Shown: piece by piece, positions 18,700 to 26,416 of the stretch | Layout of the letters: each line of letters starts with the position of its first letter | Numbering within the stretch: position 1 is the first letter of the stretch | Assembly: GCF_013387455.1 (NCBI RefSeq) | Contig: NZ_VWNC01000002.1 | Location: 359,001 to 423,000 of the forward strand | From: Mariprofundus sp. NF | GTDB lineage: Bacteria > Pseudomonadota > Zetaproteobacteria > Mariprofundales > Mariprofundaceae | DNA length: 64,000 bases | Reading direction: 5' to 3' | The notes under the pieces: generated by a model | Seen by the model: the letters and a program-made list of their open reading frames with translations, nothing else | The model's database searches: none | Told to the model about the DNA's origin: nothing | Position numbers and translations under genes: made by a program

Positions 18700-21206
18700 T
18701 CATTTACCTCCTCAGGGATATGTACTTGTTCATTACTTCTCAAATTAGACATTTGTTGTTTCACAAGAGCCTGTCCTGTGTACTCAATTAGAATGTTTTC
18801 GGTATCATCTAGTAAACCAAGTTGGTTCAGTTTCACCTTTCCTTCTGCCACACTGACAGCACCCTTCAATGAACCAACACGACTTTTAATAAGGTGCATC
18901 AAGTGATTCCCTACGGCTAATTGCTGATTGGGTGATAGCTTGAAAAAAACTGGTTGGTAGCCATTTCGCTCAAACATACTATCAAGGATCTGAGCTCGTC
19001 GCAGAGAGGGCTTGCTGGAATCAGTCTCAGGAAAAAGCACTGCATTCTCGCAAAGAATCTCAAGCTGATACATTTCTGACTCGACTTCCTCTAGGGCATA
19101 TTGTAAATCTGAAATCTGCCCTGAAGGAACCAGCTTTACTTCATCATCATCCCCATTGGTTTCAAGTAATTGCTTGCAACGATCAATAAGGCGTAATGTT
19201 GCATGCAAATCATTGGCTAGCTTATCAACCTTCTGAGCTTCCTGTTCATGATGGCGGCTTATGCGTTGTAAGTCTGTTGCCTTACTAAAAACAGCGTCAC
19301 TTTCCGCGCACTCTGCACGCAAATCTTCAAGCTCAGCGACCTGCATCTCAAACTGAACGTAACGCTCTGAGGCCTCAGTTAATTTATAACTCACATGGTT
19401 AAAGTGAGCTATCATTCCGGGCAAAAAGGCTGGGCCAGTTATAAAAAAACGACATCTAACGCAGTTCTTTTCTTCAGGATAACCTGGGGTTGGGGCATAA
19501 ATATTTTGAACTGGCGCAGATGCAACACTCCTCAGTTGCATTCCACCAATATCACAGCCGGAACATCCCATAGGGCAAATTCCTTTATCTTCAAACACGA
19601 AACCTGCTGGCGATGATTTCTGACACCCCAATAAGGCCGCTGGATCATTGAACGCAAAATTTTCTTCAATCTGCTTGTACGTCGCCTCTTTAAGAAATCG
19701 TCGATAGCTAGATTGATCAGTCTCAAGCATACGTTTCTCTGCTTCTTGCATGACTTCTGTTACATGCGCCTTTCCAGCTTTTGTATAATATAAGGTCATA
19801 ATTAATCGAGAGTGCCCAACAATCATCTTTGATAGAATTGGAAAAGGAACACCCCCATCTAAGGCATAAGCTGTAATAAGACTAACGCGCAAGCTGTGAA
19901 GACTAAAACAAGTAGTGGTATTCGAATTTGGATCTACAAATAATATTGGAGAGCCATCATCCAATGTTTCTCCCCGGTTAGTACAACGCTCCTCCAACTC
20001 GGACAGCAGCTGATACCATAATCGGTTAGCTGCAACGGCGGGAACAGGGAGCGAGCGATCATCGTGTTGAATTGCCGATGCATGTCGAAAAAGAAAACAC
20101 GCACTCCCTCTCTCCTCTAGAACAGAGTCATGTGGTTTTGCATAACCAAAATGTTTCGCTTCCAATTTAGTCCATGAAATGGGCTCAATGATGGGATTAT
20201 ACTTTTCCTGCCAATTCCGAAGTTTCTCCAACCAATAAAGCACTTTTTCATTTTGCCATGGAATCACATACCCCTTATTCGCCTCACTTTCATTGATATC
20301 AGCGGTTTTGTTGGTATTTATATAGAATCCTGTTCGGATTTCCCGACTTTTAAGGTCAATATCGCGATGGAAAACGCCCTTAAGATAAGGCCTTTTTTCT
20401 GTGCCAGTTGCTAGCGTAGAGTTATTTGTATCCCATTTTCCATTTTCATAACGAAATGTGTCTGCTTCTCCTGAATCCAGCATTCGAACTTGGTGTTCTC
20501 GCAAAGGAAGTTCTAGCTTAATGTATATGAGCATAGCCCTTACAGGACTCCAGAGCTCAGTAATCTCGTTATTGTTTACTGTTCTTTTTCGCCATACGCA
20601 ATCAGGATCAGATATATCAATCGAGCATGGGCTGGCTTCAAACCAATCCCCTCCAGCACTTCCTTTTTGAGCTGCCCCGAAGTTTTGTGCCCACTTCCAG
20701 TCACTAAAGTTTTCCCCTTCATTTAGAATACCACGAAGCTCCCGAATATATCGAAACGGCAGCGGGTTTTTATAAGTTTCAGATTGTCTGATGCCTCGCT
20801 GTGACCTTTTTGGTATGGGATTGTGGTATTCAGCTGGAATGTACCGCGCACCTCCATCTTCTATCGACAGCTTTTCTTCGATTACCCACTTAAGAAAATC
20901 ATGCACGTAATTATTATATTTAATACCTGTTACGGTATTCATCTCTAATTGATTCCAGAATGATGTTGGATTGTTCGCTCTTAACAAAAAATTGTAGGGG
21001 TTCATTTCCAGATCGCATTGATACAGGTAATGAACCAGGAATTTATCCAATGCTTTATGCTTAAAGTCCCTTCCAGAGTGCTGATTCTGAAACCATTCAC
21101 ATGCTAACAGCCTCCATTCTTCAAATGCCGGATTTATTTTAAGCACATAATTGAATTCATGGTCACTTACTTTTCTAGATCTGTTAATGCTTTCTCTTCT
21201 AACCAT
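18696..21206 (-). CDS. gmtZ: Gamma-mobile-trio integrase GmtZ
   Basis: 836 residues, a large tyrosine-recombinase-type protein. Catalytic blocks visible: LPLREHQVRML (first Arg), SLHSLRVSLITAYA (His-x-x-Arg), and VGHSRLIMTLYYT (His and Tyr). After the catalytic domain comes a Cys cluster (CPMGCSGCDIGG and CVRCRFF, ~540-600) likely to bind zinc, then a long coiled-coil (~620-740). Length and layout recall TnpB of Tn554. It overlaps gmtY by 8 bases and gmtX by 4, so the three are one operon. Confidence 0.8.
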   Translation of the reverse strand: MVRRESINRSRKVSDHEFNYVLKINPAFEEWRLLACEWFQNQHSGRDFKHKALDKFLVHYLYQCDLEMNPYNFLLRANNPTSFWNQLEMNTVTGIKYNNYVHDFLKWVIEEKLSIEDGGARYIPAEYHNPIPKRSQRGIRQSETYKNPLPFRYIRELRGILNEGENFSDWKWAQNFGAAQKGSAGGDWFEASPCSIDISDPDCVWRKRTVNNNEITELWSPVRAMLIYIKLELPLREHQVRMLDSGEADTFRYENGKWDTNNSTLATGTEKRPYLKGVFHRDIDLKSREIRTGFYINTNKTADINESEANKGYVIPWQNEKVLYWLEKLRNWQEKYNPIIEPISWTKLEAKHFGYAKPHDSVLEERGSACFLFRHASAIQHDDRSLPVPAVAANRLWYQLLSELEERCTNRGETLDDGSPILFVDPNSNTTTCFSLHSLRVSLITAYALDGGVPFPILSKMIVGHSRLIMTLYYTKAGKAHVTEVMQEAEKRMLETDQSSYRRFLKEATYKQIEENFAFNDPAALLGCQKSSPAGFVFEDKGICPMGCSGCDIGGMQLRSVASAPVQNIYAPTPGYPEEKNCVRCRFFITGPAFLPGMIAHFNHVSYKLTEASERYVQFEMQVAELEDLRAECAESDAVFSKATDLQRISRHHEQEAQKVDKLANDLHATLRLIDRCKQLLETNGDDDEVKLVPSGQISDLQYALEEVESEMYQLEILCENAVLFPETDSSKPSLRRAQILDSMFERNGYQPVFFKLSPNQQLAVGNHLMHLIKSRVGSLKGAVSVAEGKVKLNQLGLLDDTENILIEYTGQALVKQQMSNLRSNEQVHIPEEVNE

Positions 21207-22674
21207 AATGACGCCTCCTCAAACGTGGTTTGTCCTCTAAAAGTAGGTCTCTTGGATCCACTTCTTCGAACCCATATTGAACAAGGTTGGGAGGCTGTAT
21301 TGACACATCTGATTCAAGCGAATCAGATGCTTCAGATAATGCCTTAGTGACACTTCGAATATTTGGTTCTGTATACGTACTTTGAGATTCAATTGAAGCA
21401 TGATGCATTGCTTTTTTGATGAGCTTTGGATCAATGCCAGCGTCAGTTAATCGCTGCCCGTAGGCATGTCGATGGCCATGAGGAGTTGTTCCATTCATTT
21501 TGGCCGGCACTAAACCTATACGACTTACTGCTATTGCATGAGCTTCACTATAGTCACGAATCGCATAAGGCCTTCCGCTCTTTGAAATAAACGCAAAGGG
21601 ATGATCACAGTCTAGTTTCGCTCTTTGTATCAGGTAAATGTCCCAGAGTTTTTTAAAAAGCTTTCCTGCCCATGTTGGAAACCAGTGCACATGAAAAAAA
21701 TTAGCTTCACTATCAAGCATTGGGTCTTTCCATCCGACCTTCATATTTCCTTTTGGATAACTAGTCCGTGGTCGAAGCTGGTAATGACCCCGCAAGTAGG
21801 CTTCGCGGTTACATCTAATAGGTTTGCCATCTCTACCTATCCAGTCATCTGGGGCTAGCCCTTCACTGGGGTGAAAGACTCTGACCAAGGCTGTATTGCT
21901 GTCATTGGGATCTGGAATTATATCATGCACATAAAGCTGAAAGGCTTCTGATACTCGAAGTCCTCCGCAATTCTCGAGCAGGGTGATAAGTATGTTACGT
22001 AAGTTCAACCGTTCTTCTATTCGAGGACTGTTTTGTTTCCCTGAAACAATGAACCCCTTGAATAGCAAGTCGATGAAGTAGTCTTCCGGAAAGAACTTCA
22101 CTCCATTGCGTTCAACCTTTGGGGCGCGTTTAAGCAAAGTGTTGCGTGCTTTTTTTGCAGTTTCAGATGCCTTCTCTTGATTCCATGTATGTCCTAGAAA
22201 AGCTCTGTCGTGACGTTGGTGATAGGCCGCCCAATTAAGCATCTCATCGTAACTGTTTGCTTTTCTCCATGGATTCATTGGCTCTAGACCAAGTCGTTCT
22301 GCCAACCAGTCGGAAAATGTTGAAAGCAGTCCAGATATTTTTCGAGATTTATCTCTACCTTGCGGCAACCAATATAGGCCACTGGGATCCAACCCATCTT
22401 CTCCTATTGTACCCGTTCTAAGGCGGTGAACGAAGCTATTAAAAAGGTCTTTAGAGTTATCAAAGCAGTGTTGGTTTGCCTCCATGTAGTCCAACAATAA
22501 GCCTGTGGCTTCTACTACCTTTGTCTTCCATGCAAAACTTCGGGAATCATCTATCTCTAAAAAATATTTAAGAAGGGGTTCTAACGGACCATGGTCTGTT
22601 AGAATAATTGGAACCTCAGATTGAACACCGGTATTATCAGTAATCACTTTAGCAATAACAGTTGTGTGATTCAT
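21199..22674 (-). CDS. gmtY: Gamma-mobile-trio recombinase GmtY
   Basis: 491 residues, first gene of the trio. Tyrosine recombinase motifs: GGLRVSEAFQLY (first Arg, ~240), TTPHGHRHAYGQRLTDAG (His-x-x-Arg) and HHASIESQSTYTEP (His and the nucleophile Tyr). It starts with MNHTTVIAKVITDNTGVQ after a 330-base upstream region with a perfect small palindrome at 22781. It is likely to catalyse island integration or excision together with GmtZ. The TnpA of Tn554 is the closest functional comparison I know. Confidence 0.82.
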   Translation of the reverse strand: MNHTTVIAKVITDNTGVQSEVPIILTDHGPLEPLLKYFLEIDDSRSFAWKTKVVEATGLLLDYMEANQHCFDNSKDLFNSFVHRLRTGTIGEDGLDPSGLYWLPQGRDKSRKISGLLSTFSDWLAERLGLEPMNPWRKANSYDEMLNWAAYHQRHDRAFLGHTWNQEKASETAKKARNTLLKRAPKVERNGVKFFPEDYFIDLLFKGFIVSGKQNSPRIEERLNLRNILITLLENCGGLRVSEAFQLYVHDIIPDPNDSNTALVRVFHPSEGLAPDDWIGRDGKPIRCNREAYLRGHYQLRPRTSYPKGNMKVGWKDPMLDSEANFFHVHWFPTWAGKLFKKLWDIYLIQRAKLDCDHPFAFISKSGRPYAIRDYSEAHAIAVSRIGLVPAKMNGTTPHGHRHAYGQRLTDAGIDPKLIKKAMHHASIESQSTYTEPNIRSVTKALSEASDSLESDVSIQPPNLVQYGFEEVDPRDLLLEDKPRLRRRHYG

Positions 22675-23031
22675 GAAAAGCCTTGTTATTAGAGTTCTTT
22701 GACACAGTGCTATCTCCTGAGCATATACGCCCGAAATTTCATTATAACACCAGCTTTAAAGCCTTTTCAATCATTATCGGATTCCGATTTTCGGAATTAA
22801 ATTAGCATGTTACGTTGTTTACCCTAAGGATGAGTCCATAGGTTTATATCTCGACAAATATTACCAGTAATTTATAGGCCTTCTCTTTTAAATGCCTGGC
22901 AAGTGTCGTCTTTGGTCGAACCTCATCGATTGCATAACGGCGAGTTGAACTAATTTGACAATTATTCATCTAAACAAACCGGTATAAAATAAACTAATTT
23001 ATAATTGTGCCCTTATATGGAGGAACTAGTT
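22675..23031. other. Island intergenic region between gmtY and the short recombinase
   Basis: An AT-rich non-coding stretch between divergent genes. It contains a perfect inverted repeat ATTCCGA / TCGGAAT at 22781-22797, a candidate operator, and the ribosome site GGAGG for the recombinase gene. I see no ORF or RNA gene in it. Confidence 0.4.
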
Positions 23032-23646
23032 ATGAAGTGTATTTCTAACACAGAACCTTGGAACAAGGGTCGCCTGATGGGGGCAAAACCACCTTTTAAG
23101 CTTAAAGAGATATGGGCAATCAGGATACGCCTCCAATTATTGGAGCACACAAGAAACCTGGCACTCTTTAACCTAGCAATTGATAGCAAACTTCGGGGAT
23201 GTGACATCGTCAACCTGCGAGTTAGGGATGTAGCTCATAATGGTAAGGCAATATCTAGAGCAACTATTCTCCAAAAAAAGACAGGGAAATTAGTTAGGTT
23301 TGAACTGACTGAACAAACTCGAAAAACTCTGGATTGCTGGATTGAAAAAGAGCAACTCAGTTCGATTGATTACTTATTCTCGAGTAGGTTTAAAGGGTCA
23401 GCGCACCTTTCCACAAGGCAATATGCTCGAATTGTTAAATTTTGGGCAACAATAATCGGATTAGACTCTAGTGAATATGGCACGCATTCGTTACGCCGCA
23501 CTAAAGCAACCTTAATCTACCGAAGGACAAGGAACCTTCGTGCAGTTCAACTATTACTTGGTCATACAAAATTAGAAAGCACCGTTAAATACTTAGGGAT
23601 TGAGGTGGATGATGCTTTAGAGATTGCAGAGAAAACTGAAGCCTGA
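23032..23646 (+). CDS. Short tyrosine recombinase / integrase
   Basis: 204 residues; ATG 23032 has GGAGG 8 bases upstream, so the frame from 23005 is not the start. It is almost only a catalytic domain: first Arg in SKLRGCDIVNLR, His-x-x-Arg in THSLRRTKATLI, and LLGHTKLESTVKYLG with His and the nucleophile Tyr. It lacks the usual N-terminal DNA-binding domain. It is the first gene upstream of a series of small genes separated by palindromes, so it may act on those repeats. XerC/D and integron integrases are longer. Whether it is active is unknown. Confidence 0.82.
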   Translation: MKCISNTEPWNKGRLMGAKPPFKLKEIWAIRIRLQLLEHTRNLALFNLAIDSKLRGCDIVNLRVRDVAHNGKAISRATILQKKTGKLVRFELTEQTRKTLDCWIEKEQLSSIDYLFSSRFKGSAHLSTRQYARIVKFWATIIGLDSSEYGTHSLRRTKATLIYRRTRNLRAVQLLLGHTKLESTVKYLGIEVDDALEIAEKTEA

Positions 23647-23667
23647 TTATGTACTCTGAGTGCTTTT

Positions 23668-23699
23668 GAATGACTGCTTTCGGCCAAAAGCGGACATTC
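23668..23699 (+). repeat. Cargo palindrome R1
   Basis: 32-bp imperfect palindrome, orientation A, with arms GAATGACTGCTTT and AAAGCGGACATTC. It begins 21 bases after the recombinase stop and ends 5 bases from the stop of the next (minus-strand) gene. Confidence 0.85.
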
Positions 23700-23704
23700 G
23701 TTTA

Positions 23705-23989
23705 TTATAAATATATTAGTATAAAAAGTGTTGAAGTTATTAGTAATGAAAGACTAAACCAGACAGAATAAGCCAAACGAATGGCTAAAGGGGTTAAAGC
23801 GTTTCCTTTTTTTAGCCGCACCCAATATTTCGGTTCCCGAAAAAAAATTTCAGAATAATGCAGAAAAACCGAATGATTAAGGAACTTTTCTTTAAGAATC
23901 AATCGACGTGGAAAAGCCATGATACACATGGACAGAACACCAAAGGCGGCTAGTGCAATGAAAAAAATACTCACAGCTATGATTTTCAT
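23705..23989 (-). CDS. Small membrane protein in palindrome-bounded unit 1
   Basis: 94 residues with an N-terminal helix (IIAVSIFFIALAAFGVLSM) and a C-terminal helix (YSVWFSLSLLITSTLFILIYL). AGGAGGGG lies just before the ATG at 23989. The gene lies between palindromes R1 and R2 and is opposite in direction to the other cargo genes. No function is apparent. It may be an unknown defence or membrane stress factor, as GMT islands often carry defence cargo. Confidence 0.6.
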   Translation of the reverse strand: MKIIAVSIFFIALAAFGVLSMCIMAFPRRLILKEKFLNHSVFLHYSEIFFREPKYWVRLKKGNALTPLAIRLAYSVWFSLSLLITSTLFILIYL

Positions 23990-24036
23990 CCACCCCTCCT
24001 GCTCAGTGTGACTTTAGATGGTTTTCATGCTTATCT

Positions 24037-24068
24037 GAATGTCCGCTTTGGGTCGGAAGCAGTCATTC
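24037..24068 (+). repeat. Cargo palindrome R2
   Basis: Orientation B. Starts GAATGTCCGCTTT and ends AAGCAGTCATTC; about 29 of 32 bases match the reverse complement of R1. Confidence 0.85.
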
Positions 24069-24207
24069 GATTTAGTTCATTGTAGTGCATGTTTGGGGTT
24101 TTCGCTAATCCCGTCTACACTCAGAAATTATACGGTGTTTGATGCTTTCGATCCAAAGCAGGCATTTAAAGACTACCTAAATCGGTTCGACTTAAAGTGG
24201 AAGGTGA

Positions 24208-24972
24208 ATGATGGATTACAACTTAATCTTAAAGGCGAAGTGTATCTTGATGGCGATATGCATTTTTTCTGCAATTCCATCAGCATACTCTAAAGAATGG
24301 AGCCAACAAGAAAAGATACTACGCTTCACATCACAGCCTGCCTTTCATTGGGGACAACCTGGCCAAGACCATCCCAACAATGGCTGGAGTGATTATTCTA
24401 AAGTCATTCTTGACCTTGGGGGTGATGTGATAATTGAAGCTCAAAGAAACCGCCCAAATGAAATATCAATGAAGATAATATCCAAAGAATCGAATGACCT
24501 TGAGTATCAATACATCTACTCGTTCGATGCTGGCATAATTAGTTTCCCGATAGATAAAACTGAATGCACAATTGATGGCATTGAAATGGCCGGCTTATAT
24601 GTAGAGCTTGCCATGTATATGCTCTCTCAAGCATTCCCCAATGGACCTCAGAACATTTCATCTGACATTTCAAAGAGCTTCAGATATCCAAAGGCCGAAA
24701 TACGGTTTATGGGCGGAGTTATGAGGCAAAAACGAGGTGGCTTTGGCAAAGCAGGTATCCGTAAAATAGGCAAATCACACTTTGAAATTGAGGTTCCCAA
24801 AGAGTCCATCAAACTTGAATGGATTGGAGAGCAAATTCCACCTTCTCCAAACGATGATGAACAGTTATCAGCTTGGCGTATCTGTTCTGACAAAATTGGC
24901 TCGCCGAAATCATTCAAAGAGGTAAGGCTATTTACTCATAAACAAGTAATGAATAATACTGCCCGTGAATGA
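24208..24972 (+). CDS. Exported protein of unknown function in palindrome-bounded unit 2
   Basis: 254 residues from ATG 24208 (GGAAGGTGA just upstream; ATG 24211 possible). A signal peptide (ILMAICIFSAIPSAYSKEW) leads to a beta-rich mature protein with one conserved-looking FHWGQPGQDHPNNGW near the start and a single Cys pair. No family recognised. The stop codon TGA is the first TGA inside palindrome R3, so gene end and repeat overlap. The gene is AT-rich like the rest of the island. Confidence 0.65.
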   Translation: MMDYNLILKAKCILMAICIFSAIPSAYSKEWSQQEKILRFTSQPAFHWGQPGQDHPNNGWSDYSKVILDLGGDVIIEAQRNRPNEISMKIISKESNDLEYQYIYSFDAGIISFPIDKTECTIDGIEMAGLYVELAMYMLSQAFPNGPQNISSDISKSFRYPKAEIRFMGGVMRQKRGGFGKAGIRKIGKSHFEIEVPKESIKLEWIGEQIPPSPNDDEQLSAWRICSDKIGSPKSFKEVRLFTHKQVMNNTARE

Positions 24973-24998
24973 CTGCTTCCGACCCAAAGCGGTCATTC
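24967..24998 (+). repeat. Cargo palindrome R3
   Basis: Orientation A, begins GAATGACTGCTTCC and ends GGTCATTC. It supplies the stop codon of the upstream gene at 24970-24972. Confidence 0.85.
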
Positions 24999-25056
24999 AA
25001 TAATTAGTCTATAGTCATATTTTACAGGATAGTTTTATTCATAGGGGTGGAGAATC

Positions 25057-25695
25057 ATGAAGATAATTGGACTGGTGGCTCTGTCTTGCCTGTTAACAGC
25101 ATGTGGAGCAATGGGACACGTACAAACAAATGACCCGCTAGTTAAAACTCAACAAGCTTATTCATTAATGTCACAGGACAGGTTCCTTATGGCAGAAGAC
25201 TATCTATTCTCGGCTCAGCGAATATTGGAAGAGAATCCAAATCCTGCAGTTGAAGCAGATGTTCATTTCACTCTCGGGAATTTATATAAGAATGAAGGTT
25301 ATCATCGACATAAAGTCCAATTCGAAAAACTTGGAACTTATGATGGAACCTATATGAAATCTGTTAAGCATTTTCGGAAAGCTAAAGAACTATTTAATGG
25401 TGTCGGTAGTGATGTAGGGGTTGCAAAGTCATTGCTTGGGCTTGGAAGCGCTTATGGTTTAGGCGGCGATAAAAAGAAAGGCTGTGAAGCACAACGTTCT
25501 GCACTTGATGTATATAACAGCGCAAAATCAGAGGGTCGAATTACTTCTGAACCGGGTCTGATTAATTCAGAGCCAATAATTTATAACCCTAATTATAAAA
25601 CACTCGGTGAGATGGCCATGGCAATGATCTGTTCAAGCTGTATGCAACAACCTTGGACTACCAAAGAAGCTTGTTTTTCTCACTTTAAGAAATAA
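25057..25695 (+). CDS. Lipoprotein with TPR-like helices in palindrome-bounded unit 3
   Basis: 212 residues. LVALSCLLTACGAMG is a lipobox with Cys16. The body has TPR-like helix pairs (QQAYSLMSQDRFLMAEDYL, VHFTLGNLYKNEGYH) and an extra C-terminal Cys motif (CSSCMQQPWTTKEAC). A GGGGTGGAG site precedes ATG 25057. Its stop is 6 bases before palindrome R4. It probably acts at the periplasmic face of a membrane. The partner is unknown. Confidence 0.65.
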   Translation: MKIIGLVALSCLLTACGAMGHVQTNDPLVKTQQAYSLMSQDRFLMAEDYLFSAQRILEENPNPAVEADVHFTLGNLYKNEGYHRHKVQFEKLGTYDGTYMKSVKHFRKAKELFNGVGSDVGVAKSLLGLGSAYGLGGDKKKGCEAQRSALDVYNSAKSEGRITSEPGLINSEPIIYNPNYKTLGEMAMAMICSSCMQQPWTTKEACFSHFKK

Positions 25696-25701
25696 CCGGA
25701 T

Positions 25702-25733
25702 GAATGACTGCTTTCGACCCAAAGCGGACATTA
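25702..25733 (+). repeat. Cargo palindrome R4
   Basis: Orientation A, starts GAATGACTGCTTTCGACCC and ends CGGACATTA, so the last base differs from the other copies. Confidence 0.85.
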
Positions 25734-25763
25734 GGCTAGAGCATATGTGCTTCTTTATAGGAG

Positions 25764-26117
25764 GTGGCTATTAATTTTCAATGGGGTTTTGCAGTCTCGG
25801 ATATGCTGTCTCCTATTGTGGCAGTGGTTATTGGGGTACTTGCAGGTGATGCCTGTGGAGACTTAAAAATAAGCTCTCTTGAGGAATTTGTTTTAATTAT
25901 ATTTTTTGCGTCTTTTATTTGGGGGTTTGCTTCTGACTTAAAAGAAAAACGCGAGAGAATTAACTGGTATACAGTTTATTATCCACGAACTGGTAAAACA
26001 AAGTGGATTGTTTGGTCAGTCGCATGGCAGAAATTTTGGATGGTTCTAATGGTTTCATTATTTGCTGTGGGTTTTTACTCTTCGTTTATTAAAACTGACC
26101 ATTTTATGAGTCTCTAA
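25764..26117 (+). CDS. Small membrane protein in palindrome-bounded unit 4
   Basis: 117 residues with three transmembrane helices (IVAVVIGVLAG, FVLIIFFASFIWGFA, FWMVLMVSLFAVGFYSS). The start is uncertain: GTG 25764 touches the AGGAGG site, while an ATT at 25770 has the usual spacing and ATG 25803 lacks a ribosome site. R4 lies 31 bases before the GTG and R5 10 bases after the stop. No function assigned. Confidence 0.55.
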   Translation: MAINFQWGFAVSDMLSPIVAVVIGVLAGDACGDLKISSLEEFVLIIFFASFIWGFASDLKEKRERINWYTVYYPRTGKTKWIVWSVAWQKFWMVLMVSLFAVGFYSSFIKTDHFMSL

Positions 26118-26127
26118 AGTATATTCT

Positions 26128-26159
26128 GAATGTCCGCCTTTGGCCGGAAGCAGACATTC
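26128..26159 (+). repeat. Cargo palindrome R5
   Basis: Orientation B, starts GAATGTCCGCCTTTGG and ends GCAGACATTC. It is the last copy before the island end. Confidence 0.85.
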
Positions 26160-26263
26160 AAAACCCACCGAATCTACATCATTTAACGGGTCATCCCAAA
26201 AGTCTAGCTACATAGATGCATACAATGACTATCGCTGAAAAATCCATTTATTATAGTGGTATA

Positions 26264-26288
26264 ATATTATTATAGCTTACACCACATA
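26264..26288 (-). repeat. Right-end terminal repeat, copy 1
   Basis: On the minus strand it reads TATGTGGTGTAAGCTATAAT, similar to the left end at 17962. It is about 90 bases inward of copy 2. Confidence 0.5.
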
Positions 26289-26352
26289 TACCATACTAAT
26301 TTATGGTCATGGCATTCAAATCCAAAATGAGAAGTGGTCTCTTTTTGGCAGT

Positions 26353-26377
26353 TATATTATACAAGGTGTACCACATA
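26353..26377 (-). repeat. Right-end terminal repeat, copy 2
   Basis: On the minus strand it begins TATGTGGTACACC and continues into GTATAATATA; with a 2-base gap it matches the left end. It is the outermost copy. Confidence 0.45.
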
Positions 26378-26416
26378 TAACCGAAGGAGCCCTTTCATCA
26401 GCAGTTATCAAACAGA

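Larger units (their letters stand above)
17923..26416. mobile_element. Gamma-mobile-trio genomic island
   Basis: An AT-rich block between the host DUF1614 and lpdA genes. It holds the gmtY-gmtZ-gmtX trio (minus strand), a short tyrosine recombinase, and four small cargo genes separated by palindromes. Inverted similar ends TATGTGG...TATAATA occur at 17962 (left) and twice on the minus strand at the right (26264 and 26353). The halves AAAAGAGGCTC (17942) and GAGCCCTTT (26387) would pair as a terminator stem if the island were removed. Exact borders are therefore near 17953-17962 and 26377-26386. The trio family is from memory of published work. Confidence 0.75.
26160..26416. other. Right end of the island, no gene
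   Basis: AT-rich, non-coding, with two inverted-end copies (26264-26288 and 26353-26377) and the terminator half GAGCCCTTT at 26387. I see no coding region in it. The island junction with host DNA falls near 26378-26386. Confidence 0.5.

Noticed and set aside
24039..24293. Open frame beginning MSALGRKQSF
   Set aside because: It starts inside palindrome R2 and overlaps the better-supported exported protein gene in another frame. Such frames are by-products of the repeat.
23668..26159. Classical integron attC sites or CRISPR array
   Set aside because: No attC core sites, spacing is gene-sized and irregular, and no integron integrase or cas genes are visible.
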